From assembly GCA_030141605.1 (NCBI GenBank), contig JAQGDQ010000147.1:1-64000 (forward strand): a stretch of DNA of 64,000 nucleotides, written 5' to 3'. The DNA comes from Tubiluchus corallicola (Eukaryota > Priapulida > Priapulimorpha > Priapulimorphida > Tubiluchidae). The stretch's first letter is position 1, and each line of letters begins with the position of its first letter. Both the position numbers and the translations under genes were made by a program. Below the pieces are notes generated by a model. It did no database searches, was not told the origin of the DNA, and saw nothing but the letters and a program-made list of their open reading frames with translations. Positions 39,001 through 51,100 of this stretch are shown here, one piece after another.

Positions 39001-41640
39001 TTGATTGATAAAATATGTTTAGCATTTATTATCAACGGAGTCATCTAGTTTTTTTTTGTAAAACCTACAAACATTAACTCGGGTGTATCATATATGTATC
39101 GTGATATGTATTGTACAGTGGGCTAAGTGCATTGCTCAGCTGAATGGTACAATCTTGCTTATTTACATTAAACCAACTCGTATTTAGCTTATGTTCACAA
39201 TTTTGTAGTTTTGTGTAGTTTTACTGCAAAAAAGTTTAAAGTTTAATGTTTATTTACTTTTCAATAGCATCTGTATCTATATAATAGTATTTATGCTCTA
39301 CAACGTTTCATAATAGTTACATGTCTAACATTGCATACTAACACCATGCATCTACATAAATTATAAACTATATAAAGTGGGTCAAGATACATCAAGAAAA
39401 TAAAACCGTTAAGCCAGTAAGATCAATTTAGATTAAAATATCAAAAAACTCATTATGAAGCTTAAACGTCTCTGAGAAGCATGCAAACATTTCAAACAAT
39501 CAAGTTTTCATTTCATGACTTAAACAATCAAAGCTATGAAATTACAAAGATTTTTTTAAAATTAATATTTAAGATTAATTTAAAATAGTCTTTAAGAATC
39601 ACTAAAGGCTTTTAAGAACAAGTAAGTTTTTAATTTGGATTTAAAAGTATCAAAATTGGTGCAAGTTCTTAGTTCGTACAGCAGCATGTTCCAATAATAA
39701 GGCCACATGCTGCGTACATAGCATTTTGCTGCCAGAAGTTTGATTTATTTTAAATAAGTTCTGCCTCACAGGACAATTGATCAATATCAGTATTTTTTAA
39801 CACATTATTAGTTTTGCTCACTTGTTAGTATCTGAATGAAAAAATCTGACTTAACTATCAATTTTGGGCTCGGTATAGCATCTGTGGCAAATGTTTGAAT
39901 TTTGGGTGGCTCACTTTAAGACAAATAACTACGAGTAATTAACACCTGCTAGCTAGCTTTGACTTGTATTGACTTGTTTTAGGACAACGAAAAGCCTCAT
40001 TTTCATCCTCTGGACCAGCATCAAAGTTGGTGTCCTTGGAGGACAACTGAACAAACCTTTATCAAGTTTTCTCACGAAACTACCAAAATCAGCTCTCAGA
40101 AAAATATTCCAAATTCTTTGGTAAGTGTGCATAAACATGGATTGTCACCAAAACTTAAACACCTGTACCTTCAGTAACTGAGAGGCATTGCTTTGGCATT
40201 AAATGTGTTTGAGACTATTGCTTTATAAATGTTTTTAGCTCCTGGACACCTAAGGAAACTACATCTTGCTTTCGCTCCAATTTTGAAATTAGCTTTTGTT
40301 AGTTCAATAAATTTTTTTGTGGTGATGTGGTTCTCCTCCAATGGCTATCCCAAATAAAGACCTAGGCTTCGATCATGCCACAAGTATCCTGATTGAGCAT
40401 CCTGTACGTGCTGTTGATAATCCTGTCAGGCTTCAGGTTCAATTCCCAAGGTTTGATTTTTTTAATGACAGAAATAGCTTGTTAGATGTAAATAAATTTA
40501 TAGCATATATAGCAGACTTTCTCACAAAATATGGCAATTACACCCTTACATAGGATTTAGCAAAAACTGAGTGAACTTGAATAGCATAAATAATTTGAAT
40601 GTAATTTGATACTACATCATCGTGCTGTATACTATGCTTAATCTATCCTAGGAGAAGGGACAACCATTTAACTACCTTCATCTTTATGTAAATTCAATAC
40701 TGTTTTAGGATGAAGGTGCAGAAGCAGATGGTATTGCTGACAAGCCCGCTGATATATCTGAGACAGAAAAAGATTTTTTCAGAATAGAGAAGCAACAGCA
40801 TATATCTGGCTGGAGATCTCTTCTGCAAGTCTTAGTTCCAACATCCTTCAGCAAAGACGACTCGGAAATGAGACTTACAGCTTGTAAAACTGTACGTATG
40901 TCTCGGTATACCACTTCCTGTGTGCACCATCATTCTGTCAGGTCACCAGCATAGTATCGGTTTCTATGTTTCAACAGCTAAAAAAAGTTCCATTTTGCTA
41001 AAATATGGATTTGGCAAGTTTGCCGCTTTCATGGGTATAACTTGTGCAAAAAAGATTGAGATGAAAAATCGTCAGCCGACGGATTATCATAAAGCGTATC
41101 TATTTCACATGCCATACAGAGTTGTACCATATATTTATGCAAGGTATTTTAGAGTACAAGATATGTTAGTTGCACACTAATAAACACACTCATTACCTTA
41201 TTCTTTTACAATATCAAGTGGACAGTGTTTGATGACTGCTTGAGACACATTGACATCACACATTTAGTGCTTTTGGAATTAGTAATTGAAGATTAATTAA
41301 AGAGTAATTAAAGATTGAAGAGTAATTAAAGACTCATTCTTATCCGTGTAGTACATGCTGTATTTATATTGCACATAAATCAATGAATGCCATACACCAT
41401 AGTGTTAACGTTTATCCTGTTCAAAACACGTTTTCTATGTCTTTATGTGTGTACCATACGGAAATAGATCTTTTAGGTTTAACTGTTCATCCGTTATTAT
41501 TCCAGACTCCCCCAAGGGAAGGTTTAAAGAACATTAGAAAGGTCCTGAGTACATGGTCATCATCATCATTATTGCTATCATCGTCATCAGCAGCTCAGAG
41601 CAAAGTAACCGATGACCAAGTACCTTCCGAAAAGAGTTAG
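33062..41640 (+). CDS. ZC3HC1: ZC3HC1 (NIPA), complete, 459 aa
   Basis: Ten coding exons: 33062-33240, 33586-33682, 34118-34268, 35375-35458, 36564-36688, 37397-37521, 38221-38383, 39983-40120, 40709-40891 and 41506-41640. GT-AG ends and phases (2,0,1,1,0,2,0,0,0) all fit; 1380 nt including TAG. The first zinc-binding module is clear: FGKPPELVPPECARYGW, DMLKCTSCNQMLCA, then KTEHSSFCPW. The second has HCGYCSRQVGLW and, much later, QHQSWCPW, as in vertebrate NIPA (C3HC plus Rsm1-like modules). Known roles: nuclear-basket protein that helps hold TPR at nuclear pores; first described as an F-box-like subunit acting on cyclin B1. The C-terminus (GWRSLLQVLV, then a Ser-rich tail) is less conserved. 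The start is the first ATG of the exon; a splice-acceptor-like tract touches it. Confidence 0.96.
35673..36486. mobile_element. MITE-like element rich in GTAAT/ATTAC words
   Basis: The left end (AGTGTTGGGTTATTACTTTC) and right end (reverse complement AGTGTGAGGTAGTAATG) are divergent inverted copies; the termini repeat ATTACT / AGTAAT words. Flanks TCATCTTT and TCATCCTG match at 6 of 8 positions. Similar 'AGTGTTGGG...AGTTACT' ends occur in hAT MITEs of many animals. In ZC3HC1 intron 4. Confidence 0.6.
38533..39120. mobile_element. MITE-like element, copy 2 (TGTAACGATAC family)
   Basis: Related along its length to 25165-25790 in the same orientation: ATCGATGCATC-rich left end, shared interior words (GCCAAAGCAGTTGAAA, TTTCTGGTGGCTT), TCTAGTTTTTTTTTG and CAAACATTAACTC near the right end, and ATGTATCGTGATATGTAT at the end. 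Diverged, so old. In ZC3HC1 intron 7. Confidence 0.7.
39595..39770 (-). pseudogene. LINE reverse-transcriptase C-terminal scrap
   Basis: The minus strand reads YYWNMLLYELRTCTNFDTFK, then SKLKTYLF, without a stop over about 50 codons. This corresponds to the tail WN.LP.ELR.C.....FK..LKTYLF common in Jockey/CR1-type LINEs. It is in ZC3HC1 intron 7, antisense to the gene. Confidence 0.75.
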
Positions 41641-41705
41641 ACGTCAATGTCATATTCATTGAAATAGTGGAGTGTTACGATTATAAACAAGTAGATATGG
41701 CAGTT

Positions 41706-41711
41706 AATAAA
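41706..41711 (+). terminator. ZC3HC1: Poly(A) signal of ZC3HC1
   Basis: AATAAA 66 nt past the TAG stop, followed by T-rich sequence (TCTTCTCTGTTTC). Position and spacing suit a short 3' UTR. Confidence 0.6.
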
Positions 41712-41959
41712 ATAATTTACCTGCTAAAGCCTGTAATCTTCTCTGTTTCAGCTGGGGAAGTAACACACAATCTGTTGTGTAAATATGAAATTTAGTAGAG
41801 AAATTTGTACATAATGTTTCTGTTACTGCATTTTTGTAGTTTTTTTACTGCAGTTTCTGTTACGGTAAATGTGCTCCAAATTATTAGAAAAAAGAGATCT
41901 CAAAGTCAACAACATGAAAACTGAGGACGAATATAACATTTCAAAGGATGGAGATCAAT

Positions 41960-42610
41960 CCTGGAATTGTTGCAAATACATGATATACATAATACATGAT
42001 ACACAGTACAAGATGATATCAAAAATAGGGTGCAGCGGACAATGTACAATTTTGTCCAACATAAATCAATTCTAACCAGCAAGAAGCTATCCCTAAAAAC
42101 AAGGCTGTGACTCTTCAATGCATCTGTAACTAGTAGCTTCATGTGCAACAGTGAAATATGCGGTTTGACTGCAACTCGGGGAATCAAAAATAGATGTGTT
42201 CCACAAAGGTCTACTCAGAGAAATCTTAAAATTAAATTGACTATGTCGGCTATATATAGTTTCAAATGAGCAGCTGTATAATAGAACCAAAGAAGATTGT
42301 TGGAGCACTAAAATCAAAATCAGAAAACTAAGATGGGTAGGACATTTAATGAGATTGCCAGAAACAACCCTAGTAAGCTTAGCATTACACGAGACACTGA
42401 AGCCTGTTAAATGACCTCTAGGCAAATGAAAAGCAACTTGGATATTATGAATTAATAAAGATTTACTACAGCTGAGACCAAGCTTAACAATAGCATCCCA
42501 GGAGTTGAAAATTTTAGCTGCAGACAGGAAACAATGGTCAGTGGGATGCTCTAACAAAGAATAGAAGTTCAATGTCTACAATAGATATTTAGAACAACAG
42601 AAGAAGAAAA
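41960..42610 (+). pseudogene. LINE reverse-transcriptase C-terminal remnant (second family)
   Basis: Plus-strand frames with stops read LTSKKLSLKTRL, FNASVTSSFMCNSEIWGLT, VFHKGLLREIL, IRKLRWVGHLMRLPE, and ILAADRKQWSVG. This is the post-RT region typical of RTE/CR1-like LINEs (LS.KTKLR.....VL..LLYGSE.W.L, LRWFGH..RMP, ..DR..W). It differs from the KLHDC10-intron element. Frameshifts make it inactive. A 159-codon minus-strand frame over it is a shadow. Confidence 0.75.
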
Positions 42611-45041
42611 TAGAACTGCATTTTTAAGTGATATTTAGATCTATTGAGGTGATTGATTTATGAAATTTGTAAATGTGAAATTTGTGCACTACCGAATACA
42701 CGTGTTGCTTGTGTATAGACTGTTGCAATTGCATTTTTGTATGGCATTCAGCTCTAAGCAAAATGACTGCTTTCTGAAAACATGCCAAAAGAAGCAGAGG
42801 GCTGTCTGCACTTAATAATTTTATAATTCTCAGTGCTTATTGTTGGCAATCTAGGCAAAATGCATTCTAGCCAAAAATACCTCAGGTTAAAACCAGGGTA
42901 TTATATGGTCATCGTAAGTATGCTTTCTACCAAATTAATCCTTTCACTTACTAGATGTTTCAGTTCATTTGGAAAAACTTTCCTTGCTTGGCCTGCCTTT
43001 GTAAACTTGACATATTTTGTGAAATTATTTTGTAATACATAACAATTATTTGTGTTGGATGTGTTTGTAAATATTGATGTCCCTTTTGATGTACGTTCAA
43101 AATGCGTAATCACAAATATTGCAGCAATGGTTTTGAGTGTCCTTTTCAGAGCTGGTTCTAGGTAGCTTGACGCCCTAGGAAAACTGTTCCCCTTGTTAAC
43201 GTTCAACTCCTTCCCCATCCCACTCCCAATGTTGATTTTTTTGTGTGTAATATTATAATAAAATGTAATGGTATCTGAACAACAAGCAAGAAACCTTTCC
43301 TTTATTTTAATGATAGCAGCTAGGAGATATAATGCTATTTATTTAAGTATTTTCACACCTGTAATTAATTATAGTAATTAATGCTATCTGAAACTATTTA
43401 AAAAGTATGCTTTACAAAATAAATAATAGTCTATGCAAAGTTTACTTTAAAAATCATCTTGTTAATAAGCTGAGCAGCAGGAAGTTACCAGGATGCTTTA
43501 ATTTTCACCTGTAATTAGTAACATACCTGTGCAAATTGTAAACCCTAAAATATATTTTATAGATTAAGTAGTATTAGAACTTTGCCATAGTTGATGGAAT
43601 TCACTTCACAGATAAGGAACATTCTATTACAGTTTACAAAAAAGAATTTAGTGTAGAATCACATAGCAACCAATACTAGCCACAACAGCTATGCAAATTT
43701 TCATGAATTTATTCTTAAACTTTTAAAGCCAAAATCCCAATGATTAGTTTTCATAAATCAAATGTTCTTGCCTTCTTTGTTATAAATTGCGATATCTTAG
43801 CTTAGAAGCAACGTGCAAGTATGACATTGGTATCAAAATGCTCGCCGTGATCTGCTGATTAAGAACATGGCAATAACACAGATTTCATAATTTGAGCCAA
43901 ATGATCGATTTTGCTCTGGCAGCTCACATATACCGATAACTTGAATGGGGGGAATTTTATTAATTTGTACATTTATTGAACAGACATTTTTATTGTAATT
44001 TACTGCTGATTATTCAGAATTAATGATGTTTTAATGATAAGTAACTATCACTGAACTTTACGGTACTCGCACTCAACCAGTATTTATTTGTGAATAAAAC
44101 TTGCTAAAGCATTAAATAGTGTTGTTTGTTTTTTTGCTATTCTGTGTATTGTAATGTGATACATAATTTCGTTGCGTGCTAGTGTCTCGATTTCTTAATC
44201 TAAAAATAACGACTGCAGTGATCACCCCTTCATGATTAATGAAACAGTCCTCACTGTGCACGTGATCATAAATCGATCGCATGCCAAACAAAGTTCACAC
44301 ATAACCTTCACATGCTGTAATTCTCCCCCCAGCTTTGGCCCTCCTCTTATTAGCTGGCATTTTGCCAACAATTTTCACGAGTTCTACACAAAATAAAATG
44401 ATACCCAGCTGTAATTTACTAACAATTTCATTTTTGCTTCATTATTATTGCCTGTTTTGTGTCTTATTTTATTTGTTGTCAGCTGTTTAAAAATTGAGCA
44501 CCTTGACAGTGAACAGCGTTTGCATGAAAAAGTCACGGGCCTAGGGGTATGTTTGTTGAACTAGTTATGCATAATTTTTTCTGTTGTTTTGGGGGAGGGA
44601 GGTGAAACGCGTACCCACAGAGTGATATTTGAGGGTACTTCTTTAAATGCACACTGTATTAACACTAATCGCCCGCGCAATATTATACTGCATTTTCTCC
44701 GTGTGAGTATTCTTTTTAAATATTTTATGATGCTATTTTAGTTCAATTACCTTATTCAATAAGAGCTATACCCATGTACAGTACGCTCATGTTTACGTGT
44801 ATCAGCTGATTCAGCAGCGAACATTGTAACGCAGAGCCCCTGCCAATCATCTGCTGTAACCTCTGACCGTAACAACCAAAACATTGCATTTTTCTAGAAA
44901 AATATTTCTTATTGAAGTTGAATACTTTAACTTTATAAACTTAATGTATTTCGTTACAAAACAGAGTTGGTATATTGATAATTGTGGCAAAAATTACGAT
45001 AGTTTCAATAATTTTTAGTTGTAGAAGGCGTTGCTAACTGG

Positions 45042-45064
45042 TCACGTGATGTGTCATGACGTAA
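45042..45064 (+). promoter_or_regulatory. UBE2H: Palindromic E-box and CRE-like site upstream of UBE2H
   Basis: TCACGTGA (45042-45049) is a palindromic E-box of the USF/TFE class; TGACGTAA (45057-45064) is a CRE/ATF-type half palindrome. They sit 8 bp apart and about 110 bp upstream of the ATG, as expected for a core promoter of a housekeeping gene. Function is inferred from motif and place only. Confidence 0.5.
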
Positions 45065-45172
45065 GGGTCGATAGGCACACAGTGAATTTCGCCATCGAAC
45101 GAGAACGTTTGCTTTTTGACAGAATAAGTTTACAGCAAAAACTACGACGTCTGAGAATTTTAGCATCCAGAA

Positions 45173-48100
45173 ATGTCTTCTCCCAGTCCAGGGAAAAGAC
45201 GTATGGACACTGATGTAGTGAAATTGTATCCTTTTGACAGTCCTGTCGAAAAATATGAGTTGAAACATGACTAAGTTAGGCACGTAACTAAAGGAAACTG
45301 GTTTTGTTACACAACACTTTATGAAGGGGTGGTGACTGGTGAGTAGTTATTTGACAAACATGCAGCATTTGTTGTTGTTGCAGTAGCACTTACTGTAATA
45401 GCGACTAGGCAGTATTATAAGTAACAATGGTTTAATAAAAAATTCTTTAATGACGAGGTTATGCCACATTGGAAAATTCAATTTAATGAGTTGCAATGTT
45501 GGACTACGATTCAATGCAGAATTTGAAACGTTAATTATTTTTACGAATCAGTTTATGGTCAGGAGTCAGTCGTTAGTTAATGGGGAGAAATTTTTTACAA
45601 TATTTCAAAAAGTCCCTCAATATGATTAATATTGAAACTTGCTTGCTTGCGGAGTCTTAGAGACCTAACCATAACACGGTTTTTGATGGTCTGTCCTCAA
45701 CAATTTTCGAAATTAAGCTATATTTGATGCTTCAGCAATTTCACTATTAAGTGAATTCTAATGACTCATACTGCGAGAAGAGAAAAAGTGTACTCTGATA
45801 TTAGTGAAAGAGTACATATTGTACAAATACTTTAGTGTTGTGTCCACGTAAATCACAAAGTAGTCTAAGAAAATGTGTCAGTACATAAAATTGAATTGCA
45901 CCTGGTGACTTCGTAGCAGTTAATAAGATGTATAGTACCACGGCATTGTTCAAGAGAATACAGTCTGATTGAATACCGGAAGCCAGACTAATACACCTCC
46001 ATTGAGCTCTTTTAAGGCATTCTTAAGAGTAATATACTGTAGTCACAATAATATTTTTTCTATTTATTAAACATTGCTCAGTTTCAGAGTGTGATAGTTC
46101 ACTTGCTAGTTATCGATCTTGCTTGCAAAAATGCAGGTCTAAGTGCAACAAAGAACGAATTACATGTAAGATGCATATAATATATATAAATACGTGTGTG
46201 TATGTATGTATGTAGCATTATGACTATAAGACATGAACCTAAGAGTGAGCTTACTTTTTAAATGAAACTGCAGTCTACAATCCACTAGCCTGACCACTAA
46301 TCACTTGGCCTTTGAATGATTAAGTCCAACTGCTATGAACATATAAAACTTAACTTATCATTTATAGTAAAGCGTATAATTTACTGTCAGTTTTTTTATT
46401 TTGACAAATCTTCTCTTTAAATGACAATTAGTATAAAGTTTCTCTGCTAAAATGTCATTTATGTCAGATTAAATCTTGGAACTTATCACAATCTTGCAGG
46501 TCTTTTATGCTTAATTTCTTCATTGCCATCTACAATGGCATGTTTTTCATGAAAATTTTTGTGACTAGTTGCAAACTGGTTTGATCATCTTCAGTTCATA
46601 ATAATTGTCCTTTGCATCTGTGGGTGTGTAAATTGTTGTACTAAGACCGTGAGGCTTCTATGCAATCCAGGTTCTGAGTATTGATTAATTACCTGTGCGT
46701 GAGACCAGCATGGATGCTGAATATTGCTCAGTGCTCGCTGTACTAATTACTTCATCAACTAGGCTTTATGCGTGAAATCGTCAAATTAGGCCATTAAAAG
46801 TCACCTATAAGTGTCTGTTTAAATGCTTGTGTAACAAAGTTTTCCATGGTTGATATACATGCATAGTGATTTGTACTATACTTAATTACGAACATCTTAA
46901 TAGCGATCATGCAGACCAGCCAGTGTTTGGGGAACAAACCACGGGTATTAATTTGTAAAAGTCAGCAGATTCTGCTAATCATGGTCTGGCATGATGGCCT
47001 GCTTTACAGAAAGTGCTAGAGTACTCCAAAAAGCGACTTGCACTTAAAAACTTGCAGTACTTAATGGCTTTAGAACATTATGCATTTACTACGCTAGAAC
47101 TTAACTATACCTGATCAATGCGAACGACCTTACTCACAATTAGTCTAAAAAATATACTATGCAGTAGTTGTACAAGTCAATTGCACTAAAGTTAACCTAA
47201 GGTTACCATGCTTTTTATACTTAAATCATTGTAAAGTCTAAAACGGTAAATACCAGTACAAATTCACCTCTGCAAGTGGTGTGGTAGAGTAAAAATTATT
47301 TTTGCCTTACTTGCGATAGATCAGTAGCTGTCATTGAATGCTATAATTAGCCTAATGAAGAATCATCAACGTGGTTAATTGTTATAAGACTACAAGTCCA
47401 TCTTAGAACTTGAATAAGTTGTTCAATAATTTCAACTGATTTTTATTATAAATCCTTTATTTAAATAATAAACTTATAATACAGACTATAATGATGAAAC
47501 TAAAAAAATAAATTCATTAACTGCAGTCGCCCTCTTTGCAGAGTAATTTTAACCGAGCTGCCGTGTAGGGTTTTTATAGGTTTTACATGTCAAATGTAGG
47601 CCTGCGTTAACTCAAATGTAGATTTAGGTAATTCAAATGTGTCTTGGTAACTCAAATGTAGATTTAGGTAGTTCAAATGTGTTAACAATGGTTTTCAACA
47701 AATCTTGAGCGCTTTTGGTAAGTCAAATGTAGACACATGTCAAGTGAAATGTGACATTGGTATCTCAAATGTGGATAGGTGGTAAAGTTTAAGGATGTTA
47801 AATTTAATCTTAATTTAATAATTGCTGTGAAAGTAATAACTTTATAGGTCTACTAATAGTTCACTAATATTCTGTAAACTTTACATACCACTGGAACTGT
47901 TAGAGAAAATAATACATTCTTAAAATAAACAATGTTTCTTGAGAGAAACTAATTCATTAATGCAGTGCTTAAAAAACTAATTAGTGATTCACTGTTCATT
48001 GGGAAGGGATAAATAACACACTTTTCAAAGTTATAAAAGAGGTGATGACTATCTTTGGTTGATTTTTTTTTGTAATTTGCACTTAAATGAGTTAATTACC

Positions 48101-51100
48101 GATTTATTCAAAGTAATGCATCTACATTTGACTTACCTAAGTCACATTTGAGTTACCAAAACACATGCAAAATTCCTATGTCTACATTTCACTTACCTAA
48201 GTCACATTTGAGTTACCAAAACACGTTCGAAATTCCTATGTCTACATTTCACTTACCTAAGTCACATTTGAGTTACCAAAACACGTTCGAAATTCCTATG
48301 TCTACATTTGACTCACCTAAGTCACATTTGAAGTTTCCTGTGTCTACATTTGTCGTGTAAAACCTATATATGGCTCAGTGAAAAATTTTCATTTTAAAAA
48401 TCATGTAAAATCTGAAGTAGTTAATTGATCAGTGTTATTAATGGACTTAACTTGTGTCTCAGAATCGAGAGCAAACACGAAGTAACAATACTTGGTGGAC
48501 TCAACGAATTTGTTGTGAAATTCTTTGGACCTGCTGGAAGTAAGTATTTGGCTCTATGATAAGGAGTTAATTTAAAACTTTAAAAGACATTTTTTTGATT
48601 TATGCTAATCAGCTCGGTGCTAGCAGTTTGTTTATATGAGGTGTTGCACCTAGTGCTACCTACAGAAAGCCTTCTCGCTCACTGCTTGCAAGGAACACAG
48701 CTAACAAATCAGTCAATAAAATCTAATCTGGTGAGTCTACTTGATCAATAAAAACAACAGCTTTTGAGAGCTGTAAAAATAGTGTTTTCTGTTCACATTA
48801 TATTAGTAAGATAATGTAATTTGCAAGAGTGGTGTATAATAGAACAGTTTAGTTACCCAGAAGAGTAAAGTTGCACGTTCCCCCTTTGTTCTGATTTCAG
48901 TTGGAGGAACATCACTGTTTTCTTGCTAGTTGAAGGAGAGTTTATGCAGATTTTCTTGCTATGCACACCTATTATTGCTTTATGTTGGAAGATTATTCTT
49001 GATAAAGAGCTAAAGTCTGGTCTTGCCACAAGCACTAGTATTGCTATTTAGTAGCAGGCCTTGCAATTTGGTGCTAGATTCGAACTTGTATCGTGTCAGA
49101 GTGTGTAAAAATGCTCCACCTTTCCTCATCCAGTAATTATGCATTTTGCTAACAAATCTGGTTTAGTCACCATATACTAAACTGTAGCAGCAGGTTATGC
49201 ATTTCTAGCCTTTTCCAGATGTGGCGTTTTCTGAGGTAATATCATTTAGCAATTTCCAACATTTTGGTTATCTTTGGTTAATGATTGTTGTAGTTTAAGA
49301 AGAACATTGTATTAAAAACTGCTTGGCTTCTCCACCTCTGTGGATTAAATCATATCTAAATTACTAGCAATTCTTAACTCTCATGAGACTCCTCAATTCT
49401 GGCATTTCTATTCCTGTCCATCAATTTGTTTTATTTTCTAGTTATAAACGGCGCTTTGGGATGGTTGTTGACAAGTTTTCAGTAGTTTTCAACCTTTACA
49501 CACCTGCACCTCTTCCTTGCATAGCCCCTGATGCTCTATATTAAGCTTTAAACAACTAAAACGCCTCCTTTTATAGAGACTGAAATGGCTGTTCAGTACC
49601 CCAAATGCTTCTTGTCTTTTTACATCCTATCTGCATCTCAAATGCTTTCATAAACAAAAATCACAACAGGCTTCGTTATACGATCATGCATTAATTGATT
49701 AAAGACATAATCAAATTCATATAACATGAACATATATGACAATTTGAAGCCAAATCTGGTAAAATGGCTTGCATGTACAGAAAAAGTTACTTTCAAATTA
49801 TAGCACTCAATAAATAAAAGTACTCTAGAGCTTTACACAAACAAGGCATAATAATTGTAGCCATTGCAATTATCTGAATATTCTATGTCATTGGAACCCA
49901 ATCGTAATGGTGTATAATGTGCATGGCTTCGGCTTGCAATTAACACTGTTGGGAATGCGATTCCTTATCACTTCATTAACTCAGCTGCAGAGCTCCAAGG
50001 TTGATGAATATGTACTAGGCGACCCCAGGCAAATCCTTTTTCAATTCAGCCTCTGACTAGAACTGCATGTATTAGCAATAGTTCTCTGCTGTTGTGAGAG
50101 CAGCACTTTACGTTTGATGATGGTCTTGCATCGAAAATTACATGTCAGTTAAATACTGAATTAGGCAGCAGGAATTTCTAATAATTATTTTTTCAGAAGT
50201 TTACAATTTTTTTAAAAGTTTTGCAGTGAAAATGTCCATATTTAAAGGAAGTCTGTAGTTCTAATCAAAGTGCCCATACACACTTCTGTTGATTCGAATT
50301 AGCATTGTTTTTAGTTCATACTTTTAAAATATGCATTATCCTTGTTGACTTTGGAAAATCAAGCTTGCTGGGGGACTCATAGAAACTTAAACATGACAGA
50401 AAGTACAGCAAACATTAGGCACAAGCAATGATATTATTACAAAGGCTGAAAAACAGAAAGACACAAACAGTCCATCCACGTAACACCAGTGTGCGCAAGG
50501 TATCAAATTGCAAGCTTTTTATTAAAATATGTTTTTGCTTTTGCTCACGTTTGGAACTAATCATAAGCATTTTTGTCTAGAATCATTGTGCACGAGTGAG
50601 TCCGCAAACTGTCAAATCAATGTGCTAATAATAAGTGGGTTAAATTAGTTGTGCTTACAATTTATTTTACAAATAGTGTTAAAAGTTTTGTGAGATTTGC
50701 TGGTAGAAAAATTTTAAATTGTCAACTTTTGTGTCGTGTCAGTAATGATTTTTTTTCACAGCTCCATATGAAGGAGGAGTGTGGAAAGTCAGAGTTGACC
50801 TACCAGAAAAGTACCCCTTCAAATCACCATCTATAGGTAAGGGCAACCACTTGGGGTATTCTACATTTTATGAACATGATTAGGAATGTGGGTAAACACT
50901 TTTCCATGTGTTTCTGTCATTCAAGAATAGAACTGCGACTGTATAGTTGGGTGTTAGTCTAATCAGACAAGCAGTTGGCATGATCAGAACTGGCTTTTTT
51001 TCATGAAGTCCGAGTGATTTTGCACTTTATTTGCTAAATGTACACTTACACTTTAAAATCATGAAAGTTACCTAATAAAATCATTTTTTATGAACCAGAT

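Larger units (their letters stand above)
41712..45172. other. Intergenic region between ZC3HC1 and UBE2H
   Basis: About 3.4 kb. It holds a LINE C-terminal remnant (41960-42610) and, next to UBE2H, promoter-type motifs (45042-45064). The stretch 42610-45000 shows no frame or repeat I can assign; a CTAGG-rich stretch near 43160 resembles the end of a DNA transposon, but I could not find its partner. Confidence 0.55.

Noticed and set aside
42093-42572. 159-codon minus-strand frame
   Set aside because: It is antisense to a recognisable LINE RT tail on the plus strand and matches no family.
43150-43215. DNA-transposon end (CAGAGCTGGTTCTAGG)
   Set aside because: The wording resembles known ends, but no inverted partner could be located within 2 kb.
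48121-48360. CRISPR-like regular 60-bp repeats and a 70-codon frame
   Set aside because: The units are contiguous tandem copies without unique spacers, in an intron of an animal gene. The frame is the repeat translated.
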